The notes under the pieces were generated by a model that did no database searches, was not told the DNA's origin, and saw only the letters and a program-made list of their open reading frames with translations. Both the position numbers and the translations under genes were made by a program. From NCBI GenBank assembly GCA_029555025.1, contig JAKPTZ010000082.1, forward strand, positions 1 to 59,285: a stretch of DNA of 59,285 nucleotides, in the 5' to 3' direction. This document shows positions 28,801-34,339 of this stretch, one piece after another. The stretch comes from Deltaproteobacteria bacterium (GTDB lineage: Bacteria > Myxococcota_A > UBA9042 > DTJE01). How positions within the stretch are numbered: the first letter of the stretch is position 1; each line of letters opens with the position of its first letter.

Positions 28801-30995
28801 CGTGCACATGGCCGGACTCCTGTCAGCAGGGTGCGTGCGATGGCGTCCCGAAGCCTTGCGACGACGGCCTGGCATGCACGACCGACCGCTGTGACGGCAA
28901 CGGCGGGTGCCTTGCCCCCGAACTGAAGTCGGGTTGGTGCCTGATTGACGGCGCCTGCTACATGAATCTTCAGCCTAACCCGTCCGACCCCTGCCTGATC
29001 TGCAAGGCGAACATGCTTGCTCACGACTGGTCTTTCCGCGACGGCGTGGCCTGCGACGACACCAACGACTGCACGATATTCGATACGTGCCTTTCGGGAA
29101 GCTGCCAGGGAACCCCCTACAGTTGCGACGATGGCCGTTCATGCACGCTTGATGCGTGCGACGGCGGCGGCGGCTGCAACTCGGACTTCATTATTGACGG
29201 GACGTGCCTGATTGAAGGCATGTGCCGCGTGACAGCAGAGCCGAACCCGGCGGTTCAATGCCAGGGCTGCCTGCCGATCGCCAGCAGGACTGAATGGTCA
29301 GTAATGCCGGGAGGCCCGTGCAGCGACCTGAACGACTGCACCTTCAACGACACCTGCGACATGCTCGGCGCCTGCGGCGGCACCGCAAACCCCTGTGATG
29401 ACTCGATCGCGTGCACTGACGATGTCTGCGACGGAAATGGCGGATGCTCGTACCCGATTTCCAGGGATTGGTGCCTGATCGGCGGAAACTGCGTCCCGGA
29501 CGGATCCCCGCATCCGACCGAATCCTGCAGCGTGTGCGCTGTCGGGGTAAGCCAGACCGACTGGACTTTCCAGGACAGCCAGAATCCGGAAATATGCAAC
29601 GGTGCCGATGACAACTGCGATGGAATCACCGACCCGGAAAACGCGCCCGGATGCATGATGCACTATCTGGATCATGACGGCGATGGCGCGGGCATTCCTG
29701 GAACTTCAAGGTGCCTGTGCGCGCCGGATGGGGAATTCCGTTCACTGAACGCGGATGACTGCGACGATAACAACGCGGCGGTTTACGGCGGCAAGACCGA
29801 AGTGTGCGACGGTTTTGACAACAACTGTGACGGCGACACGGACGAACAGGATGCGTCGGACTGCACGGTCTATCTCCGGGACGGTGACAGGGATGGCTTC
29901 GGGCAGTCGGGCTCGGAACGATGCCTGTGCGCCCCGGAAGGCACGCACGACGCGACTGTTTCCGGCGACTGCAACGACGACAATGCCGATGTGAACCCGA
30001 ATGAGAATGAAATCTGCAACACCGTCGATGACGATTGCGACGGACTGACGGATCCCGACGGTTCAACCGGTTGCCAGTTGCGGTACCGCGACGAGGACGG
30101 CGACGGCTACGGCGTCGGCCCGGCCATCTGCATGTGCAGCCCGCGCGGCGTATATACCCTGACTTCCGAGGGGGACTGCGACGACCTTGACTACTATGCC
30201 AATCCGCTCGGCGTGGAATCCTGCAACGGAAAGGACGAGAACTGTGACGGCATCACCGACAACGCGGATGTCGGGATTGCCTGCCCCCTGGATGAAGGTT
30301 TCGATGTCAATGGAACGATCACATGCGGCGCAGATGGCTGCGGACTGGCCTGTCAGACAAGAACCATCACCCCGCCGGCCACGCCATGGCATGACACGAA
30401 CGGCTATTTCGGCGATGGTTGCGAATGCGAAGGCGACGGATATGACGGCATCGGTGGCGCGACATGCCAGAACGCGGTTGTCCTGCCGGATCTTCAGGAT
30501 TCGGGCCAGAACGTTGTGATCGAAGGTAACCTGCCAGCGCAGGGCGCCGTTGACTGGTACAAGGTCACGTTCATCGACGACACATGGAATTCGGAAACCT
30601 CCGGAGGCGATCATTTCCACGCCGACATCCAGCTCAAGCCCGAGGATCTGGAGGAATTTGAATTCGCGGTATTCGACGGCGCGTGCGACGGCACCAGCAT
30701 GTGCAGTGCGGGCAGCCATTTCGAATGGGCCGTCGATTTCTGGACTTCAACTCTTGGCGAGAAGCCGTGCGGACTCGTGGGCGCCAACTGCGTCGATGGA
30801 AATCCGAAGGACTACCAGCAGTGTCTCGCCGTCACGGGAGATCCGGAAAGATGCGGCTCCTGCCCCGCCCTGCCGGGACCGCAGATGCATATGTGCACGA
30901 ACAACAGCCGAACGGTGTATGTACGGGTCAAGCGGCATGACGGTCTTGGCGCCAGTTGCAAGTCGTACAGCCTTACCTTAAGAAACGGGATCTGA
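22809..30995 (+). CDS. giant cysteine-rich surface lipoprotein with CDDG and MopE-like repeats
   Basis: The 2,728-aa product starts with a lipoprotein signal (lipobox LFSC, residue 18). An Asp/Glu-rich linker of about 120 residues follows. The main body, about 2,100 residues, is made of cysteine-rich units of the form C-D-D-G/N-x-x-C-T-x-x-D-x-C-x-x-G-x-C-x-G. Many carry an interspersed GWCLIDG...C...NP...C..C or GTCDP..G.C element. Residues about 2260-2490 hold four MopE-type putative metal-binding motifs (C-N-x-x-D-D-N-C-D-G-x-T-D) with DGDGD-like Asp-rich loops that probably bind Ca2+ or another metal. A C-terminal domain of about 230 residues ends the protein. Such proteins are surface-exposed in Myxococcota and relatives; the function is not established. 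The C-terminus overlaps nagZ by 23 bases, tail to tail. Confidence 0.88.
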   Translation: MSYKHVLATSLTLALFSCGNPNLPPWLLDSGGGEDTGHDVVHPGDSGGDSASDVIRDVPADEWEDAFDILAADDGIENDPSPETAAETWPDSEWDIESAVDTEDDDGAIQEDSRDTTTTDEIEDIPEDIQPEVQHECERDLDCTIPVNLGVCERMKCIDFTCVRQNHEDLSDCNDGNLCTTADKCLGGICTGATITCDDGNVCTNDYCVPSTGCATSARNNVPCDDGDLCTDNDRCSAKVCQGTLKSCTTPPAKACNTENTAVVTSSLPGQCVSGSCQYAVTTTPCPGGCLNGSCVNTDPCAGKVCDTPPNPCYLADGRCEGGDCVYDFDNGKACDLDSSVCTPDTCQDGNCTAVPAIDCDDGVDCTVDACNAVTGCFYTANDSLCPDDGIVCTVAACNATTGCFQTTHPDLCPDDNNVCTAPTCSATTGCGVDNLTGGNCDDNDACTENDKCDTGVCTGTPITCVVPDRECRGDSTVVYSDGVCNGGDCTFTETVTPCDYGCVLGYCLGDPCAGKVCDTPPNPCYLADGHCEGGDCVYDFDNGKACDLDSSVCTPDTCLNGMCNAVPAIDCDDGVDCTVDGCDPDTGCFNNPDPRTCPDDGNACTAPICDETTGCGVLPLTGGACDDENACTENDTCTNGVCGGSVVVCPQDTECSHFWCDTTLGCQEDWLTASCDDGDPCTVGDACIMGVCGAGGFMNCNDGNPCTTDSCEDGICKHPKVANLTQCDDGNPCTQDDFCFNGYCVGATGLNCDDEDPCTTDSCDLETWTCIYDANNNACDDSNKCTTNDQCSNKQCSGTPISCDDNNPCTTDSCNPSTGCVHVNNAAECEDGNLCTDGDVCSGGSCQPGGSVDCDDDNVCTTDSCLPSTGCKHDHAPGPCDDGDLCTYSDLCINKTCVGTPRTCEDPLPCTDAACNGTEECSLTILPDWCVINGQCVTAYTTQAGNPCRVCDPLASQNSWTNADGATCDDGQDCTKLDTCADGTCAGQPYDCNDNLPCTPDACDGDGTCTNEPLAGWCVISDTCFADGAVNPDNQCQACHSGINPRSWGNVTGPCSDGNECTVDDSCVDGACQQGLPRDCDDDNVCTLDSCESDLPGGCVHQATPAICATARCEGLVLYPAMMCQGESCPEQQPVNCDDDNECTDDQCTLLGCVNTPNTDPCDDGNPCSRNDACNNSSCGGTPYSCPVSNECILSSVCDGLGECTETARDAGTPCTDDNNPCTADECDGLGACGHDPVEDDTPCDDFNLCTTGDKCLGGVCSDGNDVQCEPLDQCHVAGECDPMTGECSNPPAENGTTCDDGNPCTFDDQCLEGACTGGTQNPCTPPDDCHGAGTCDPLTGTCTYPTLEDGTTCNDGNLCTQRDICSKGVCKGLDPITCTVISPCHYRGTCEPSTGVCSTPLRPDGTTCDDSNACTTGTSCTQGVCGGGTTKTCPAQNNCHEDGVCNTETGVCSVVRKDDGAPCTDFNQCTSADQCLNGSCVGLSYTCYDGKSCTTDTCKGDGTCSFPVNAGWCLIDSYCRPEFQQNPSNVCEICDPATNQSAWSGNSGAPCNDFRLDTKNDACVDNVCVGTPYDCSDGLECTEDVCDGNGGASHSLLSGYCLIDNACYANNQVNPADPCQRCSVAGSTSAWSPVSNGLQCDDSEQCTYNDKCQDGVCSGTAYSCEDGLECTDNVCNGNGNCGGSVQPGWCVIWNTCVPSETGNPMNSCQKCDPAAAVLGWSPANQGQPCNDNNPATTDDVCIDGNCIGQGVSCVDGLECTQDIPGENGCENLLYPGWCLIDNTCIFDGNTNNENRCQICNAAIAQFNWSANDGQACSDNDACTSDDHCSNQECVGTMMTCNDGISCTTDSCSGGVCEFRIDTGWCLIDGQCVAEGTVNPVAECEKCDPDILKVNWSSNEGVQCDDSNPCSHNDACRAKVCRGVEYGCDDGIACTTDICDGSGGCQRPVLEGWCLIDGNCMTEGTTSMFNSCLKCSPSESSRDWSFNDGAACDDNDSCTWPDSCQQGACDGVPKPCDDGLACTTDRCDGNGGCLAPELKSGWCLIDGACYMNLQPNPSDPCLICKANMLAHDWSFRDGVACDDTNDCTIFDTCLSGSCQGTPYSCDDGRSCTLDACDGGGGCNSDFIIDGTCLIEGMCRVTAEPNPAVQCQGCLPIASRTEWSVMPGGPCSDLNDCTFNDTCDMLGACGGTANPCDDSIACTDDVCDGNGGCSYPISRDWCLIGGNCVPDGSPHPTESCSVCAVGVSQTDWTFQDSQNPEICNGADDNCDGITDPENAPGCMMHYLDHDGDGAGIPGTSRCLCAPDGEFRSLNADDCDDNNAAVYGGKTEVCDGFDNNCDGDTDEQDASDCTVYLRDGDRDGFGQSGSERCLCAPEGTHDATVSGDCNDDNADVNPNENEICNTVDDDCDGLTDPDGSTGCQLRYRDEDGDGYGVGPAICMCSPRGVYTLTSEGDCDDLDYYANPLGVESCNGKDENCDGITDNADVGIACPLDEGFDVNGTITCGADGCGLACQTRTITPPATPWHDTNGYFGDGCECEGDGYDGIGGATCQNAVVLPDLQDSGQNVVIEGNLPAQGAVDWYKVTFIDDTWNSETSGGDHFHADIQLKPEDLEEFEFAVFDGACDGTSMCSAGSHFEWAVDFWTSTLGEKPCGLVGANCVDGNPKDYQQCLAVTGDPERCGSCPALPGPQMHMCTNNSRTVYVRVKRHDGLGASCKSYSLTLRNGI
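23709..23916 (+). repeat. direct repeat copy 1 inside the giant lipoprotein gene
   Basis: About 208 bases nearly identical to 24345-24552. The offset of 636 bases is a multiple of three, so the reading frame is kept. The long runs of exact identity in the first ~140 bases point to a recent duplication or gene conversion. Confidence 0.9.
24345..24552 (+). repeat. direct repeat copy 2 inside the giant lipoprotein gene
   Basis: Second copy of the 23709-23916 unit. Differences cluster near the start of the last third (encoding QDGNCT versus LNGMCN), and the final ~50 bases are again identical. Confidence 0.9.
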
Positions 30996-31962
30996 GCGTT
31001 CGGATTCTTGCCGCCGCAGCGACCACATCGCACGCCGGAATGACGCCTGAATCGAGCTGATCGCGAAGCGCTTCGATCAGTTGCAGGGCCTCGCCATCAA
31101 TCCCGCAATGCAGGAAGATGTCCAGGCCGGCATCGACTCCCAGCCTCACGATGTCGCCGGGGCTGAAGCGGTCGGAAATCGCCTTCATTCCCAGATCGTC
31201 GGATATCACGACTCCGTCGAATCCCATGGAACCACGAAGAATCGGCTTGATGAAGCACGGCGAAAGGGTCGCAGGAAAATTGGCATCTACAAGCGGATAA
31301 AGGCAATGGGCGGTCATCAACATCTTGAAACCTGCCTCGACGGCCGCCGCGAACGGAATCAATTCACGGGCCTGAAGGGTATCGAGGCCCGCCCGGATCA
31401 CCGGCAGTTCCAGATGCGAATCGGCCGAGGCATCGCCGTGACCGGGAAAGTGCTTGCCACACCCCATGACGCCGGCGCTTACCAGGCCATCATGAAAAGC
31501 CACCGCGCTTGATGCAACGACTTCAGGATCCGCTGAAAATGCCCGATCGCCAATGATGGGATTGGCCGGATTCGAATCGACATCGAGCACTGGCGCAAAA
31601 TCGACGTTGAAGCCCATGAGGGCGAGTTCGGAGCCAATGCGCCTTCCGGCATCGGCCGGGTCGTCCTGGTCGCGGGCCGCATCATACAATCGACCGACGT
31701 GTCTCAGACGCTGAACCCTTCCACCTTCCTGATCGACAGCGATGATTGGCACAAGTCCCGACGGGCGGGCCGCTTCCCGGATGGAAAGACACAGTTCGGT
31801 CAACTGAATCCTGTCCGCTATGTTGCGCCGGAAAAGAGTCACGCCGGCAAGCCCGCCGCCAAGCAGTTCGGCGGTTTGGCGGGGCAGTTCATAACCGTCA
31901 AAGCCGATTACGAACAACGAAGCAACAAGCTGGTCGTCAAGGCTGTCCACGTCTGGTTTCAT
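30973..31962 (-). CDS. nagZ: NagZ-type beta-N-acetylhexosaminidase (GH3)
   Basis: This 329-aa protein has the GH3 fold with the NagZ signature KHFPGHGDASADSH (residues 170-183), whose Asp-His pair acts as general acid/base. The nucleophile Asp lies in VVISDDLGMKA (252-261). It removes N-acetylglucosamine from muropeptide fragments in cell-wall recycling. No signal peptide is seen from the chosen ATG at 31962, consistent with cytoplasmic NagZ. The frame stays open to 32115 but the upstream part overlaps the FHA gene and looks non-coding. It follows the FHA gene by 32 bases on the same strand and overlaps the giant lipoprotein gene by 23 bases at the 3' end. Confidence 0.9.
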   Translation of the reverse strand: MKPDVDSLDDQLVASLFVIGFDGYELPRQTAELLGGGLAGVTLFRRNIADRIQLTELCLSIREAARPSGLVPIIAVDQEGGRVQRLRHVGRLYDAARDQDDPADAGRRIGSELALMGFNVDFAPVLDVDSNPANPIIGDRAFSADPEVVASSAVAFHDGLVSAGVMGCGKHFPGHGDASADSHLELPVIRAGLDTLQARELIPFAAAVEAGFKMLMTAHCLYPLVDANFPATLSPCFIKPILRGSMGFDGVVISDDLGMKAISDRFSPGDIVRLGVDAGLDIFLHCGIDGEALQLIEALRDQLDSGVIPACDVVAAAARIRTLRSRFLR

Positions 31963-31994
31963 CGAACATTCCGGAGTCACGGAAGGAAGGTAAT

Positions 31995-32753
31995 TCAGGC
32001 GGTTCTGCCGCCCGGCCCGAAGGCATCGCCAATAACCTGGCAGATTTGCGGCGCCTGACGATCCAGGATTCCAAGATACACCTCGGAACTGGCCCAGTAT
32101 GAATAAAGGAACCATGCGATAAGCAGCGTCGCCGCCAGCATCAGAGCAATCAGAAGGGATCTGCGAACCGCGGTTCGGCGCTCCTCGGCGACCGATGGAT
32201 CCAGCGAAAAACCGTCGGCTTCATGGCCGTCGGTCTTGTGACCGGCCCCGGAAAGGCTGCGCTTGCGCATCTCGAGCAAAACCCTCAGGCTTTCGTCCTC
32301 GGAAACGGCAACCGTATAAGGAACCCCGACGGCGTCCTCGATTAGAACCGCGGCCCCGCTCGGGGCAACATCGCCCTTTTCGGCCGCAACCGGTTCCTGC
32401 ACGTCCTTTTCGTTAAGCGAAGTCATCCTGATCGTGGCGCTGGCACCGGGAAGAACTTCGGACTCGGACGGAATCAGTTCGATCTTGTAGTCGCCAAGAA
32501 CAAACGTGTCGCCGCCGTGAAGCAGAACCTCCGGGGGATTCTGGGTGCTGTTCATCCTGATCCCGTATTTTGAACCGGGGTCCACAAGCACCAGGCCTTC
32601 GGCTCGAACTTCAAGGACAGCGTGGCGACGGGAAACATTGATGTCGGACAGCACAAGGTCGTTCTGTTTCAGCCTTCCGATTGAATAGACATCCTTGTCA
32701 ACATCAATCCGGCGAATCTCGCCCTTATCGTTTTCGATCCTGAGTGAGTACAT
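31995..32753 (-). CDS. FHA-domain membrane protein
   Basis: This 252-aa protein starts with a forkhead-associated domain. It has YSIGRLKQNDLVLSD with the phosphothreonine-binding Gly-Arg, then NVSRRHAVLEV and a conserved Asn (GIRMNST). A linker with acidic and Ala-rich segments follows. A single transmembrane helix (about residues 205-225) separates it from a short C-terminal exported segment. FHA domains read phosphothreonine marks, so this protein is a plausible acceptor or reader of a Hanks-type kinase such as the one at 17-19 kb; that link is inference. A TATAAT box lies 33 bases upstream, and nagZ follows. Confidence 0.87.
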   Translation of the reverse strand: MYSLRIENDKGEIRRIDVDKDVYSIGRLKQNDLVLSDINVSRRHAVLEVRAEGLVLVDPGSKYGIRMNSTQNPPEVLLHGGDTFVLGDYKIELIPSESEVLPGASATIRMTSLNEKDVQEPVAAEKGDVAPSGAAVLIEDAVGVPYTVAVSEDESLRVLLEMRKRSLSGAGHKTDGHEADGFSLDPSVAEERRTAVRRSLLIALMLAATLLIAWFLYSYWASSEVYLGILDRQAPQICQVIGDAFGPGGRTA

Positions 32754-32785
32754 CCCGTGTCCCCCTGACGCTCCGAATGTAGCAC

Positions 32786-32791
32786 ATTATA
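32786..32791 (-). promoter_or_regulatory. consensus -10 box upstream of the FHA gene
   Basis: On the minus strand TATAAT is at 32791-32786, about 33 bases before the FHA start. No good -35 at 17 bases is visible. Confidence 0.4.
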
Positions 32792-32812
32792 TCCCATAGG
32801 AAGATATCAAGG

Positions 32813-34189
32813 TTAATTGTGTGCTCCCCCTGTCTGCCGGGCTCCGGCTTCGGCGGGGGCCGCCGTTACCTCCGGGAGCTGGAATCCCCCCGCCAGCAGT
32901 TCCTGGCCCACGTCAAGCGTCACCTTGAAGACTCCGTTGTCGAACTCAAGCCTTCTGCCGCATGACAGAAGCCTGGCAACAATTTTCTTCACCTTCGGCG
33001 ACTTCTGGTTCATCTTCAGCGAAGGCGTCAAACTTCGCAGGAGCACCATCGCGACATCATCCGGCGTCGCCGGATTCATGACGGCTGCCGCGACACTGGA
33101 TTCGACCCCGCCGACGCCAAGCCAGTCAATGGCCCCGGCCGCCGCTCGAACCACTTCAACGGCCGGATCCGAAAGCAGCCTGGCCGCGATGCCGACGGCG
33201 CGCCTGTCCCCGAAGTGTCCCAGGGCCGCTACCGCGTCCCTTCTTGTCCCAGGGTCGCGCGACCGCGACAGCCTTGCCAGTTCCCGATACCTGGCATCCA
33301 GTTCGGGACCTGGTGGTGAATACCACGGTCGGTCGGAACCGATGTCTATGCAACCCTCGAGCAAATCGTCACGAGGACAGTAGATGCGCAAATGAATATG
33401 GTCATCGTGACTCCGGCCGCGCGGCTGGGCGATTGCATCCGACGCGAGCGCGACCAGTTCGGCAGGTTCCCGCCTGGCCCTGGCATGCTCCAGAAGCCGC
33501 TTCTTCAGGTGATCGGCCATGAAAATCCACTGCACCGATATCTTCCGGTTGGTGATTAATGACTTCACCAGCAACCAGTTCCTCGCCGGATCGAAGCGCG
33601 CGTCCACTCCGGCGACGGACGCCTTTCCGTCGCGGTCTATGTGAACCATCGATTCCTGGAAGACCTGTCGACCGCCCGAATCCACAAGGTAGAACCCGAA
33701 GTCGGCGTCACGGCCGGATCTGTGCGAGATCGACCATCGAATCTGACCACCACCGCCCCTGGAAAGATTCCCGACCGGAAGGATTGACCCGGAATGGCGA
33801 CGAGCCACGTCGCCAGCCGCCTTCTGGATGGCCTTCACAAGATCATCGATTGCGTGGTTCGTTCCGCGTCCGGCCTGTTCCTTCATGACCTTGTGATGAT
33901 TCCCGCGCAGCGGAAGTTCCATGCCATCGACAACAAACCCGCGCACCGGCGTGCCGATCGACAGGGAACCCTTTCCCCGCAGGCGCCCGATGCGCGGGTG
34001 TTCCCGCCGGATCGGGGTCAACGGCTCCGTGTCCAGGCTTGTCTCAATCGGGCGCCTTGTGCAGACCGGTTCCTGCCGGACATCCATCCTGGCGATTTCG
34101 CGGGGCGCCGGTCGCCTGGACTGGGTTCCCGGACAGGAAGCGCAGCCAGTCAAAACAAGCAGCGCCGCAACCAGTTCGATTCTTCGCAT
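32813..34189 (-). CDS. MepA-like murein endopeptidase lipoprotein with C-terminal HEAT repeats
   Basis: This 458-aa lipoprotein (lipobox LVLTGC) contains a penicillin-insensitive murein endopeptidase (MepA, M74) domain. Its zinc and catalytic residues are in SISHRSGRDADFGFY and in DDHIHLRIYCP. MepA cleaves the D-Ala-mDAP cross-links between stem peptides. Residues of about 285-390 read as HEAT-like helical repeats (RDPGTRRDAVAALGHFGDRRAVG), which are not part of classical MepA. A Pro/Ala/Gly-rich tail ends the protein. ATG 34189 is preferred, with GAGGTG 6 bases upstream, over the GTG at 34198. Fusion of a wall hydrolase to a protein-binding repeat suggests docking to an envelope partner. Confidence 0.85.
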   Translation of the reverse strand: MRRIELVAALLVLTGCASCPGTQSRRPAPREIARMDVRQEPVCTRRPIETSLDTEPLTPIRREHPRIGRLRGKGSLSIGTPVRGFVVDGMELPLRGNHHKVMKEQAGRGTNHAIDDLVKAIQKAAGDVARRHSGSILPVGNLSRGGGGQIRWSISHRSGRDADFGFYLVDSGGRQVFQESMVHIDRDGKASVAGVDARFDPARNWLLVKSLITNRKISVQWIFMADHLKKRLLEHARARREPAELVALASDAIAQPRGRSHDDHIHLRIYCPRDDLLEGCIDIGSDRPWYSPPGPELDARYRELARLSRSRDPGTRRDAVAALGHFGDRRAVGIAARLLSDPAVEVVRAAAGAIDWLGVGGVESSVAAAVMNPATPDDVAMVLLRSLTPSLKMNQKSPKVKKIVARLLSCGRRLEFDNGVFKVTLDVGQELLAGGFQLPEVTAAPAEAGARQTGGAHN

Positions 34190-34339
34190 CGGAAACACCT
34201 CGGGCAGGCCACCGCATGCCGGCCATCCGGCACTTTATAACCATACGGATGAAATCGCCAAACTGCAGATACCTGTCGGAATGGCCATCCAGTCCGACGG
34301 TGACGGCTTGACCCACGGCAACAGCCCTGCTAGATAACT

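Noticed and set aside
22978-30981. CDDG repeats as a possible CRISPR or tandem DNA array
   Set aside because: The repeats are protein-level, irregular in length and diverged in DNA except for the one recent duplication. No palindromic repeats with unique spacers of constant size are seen.
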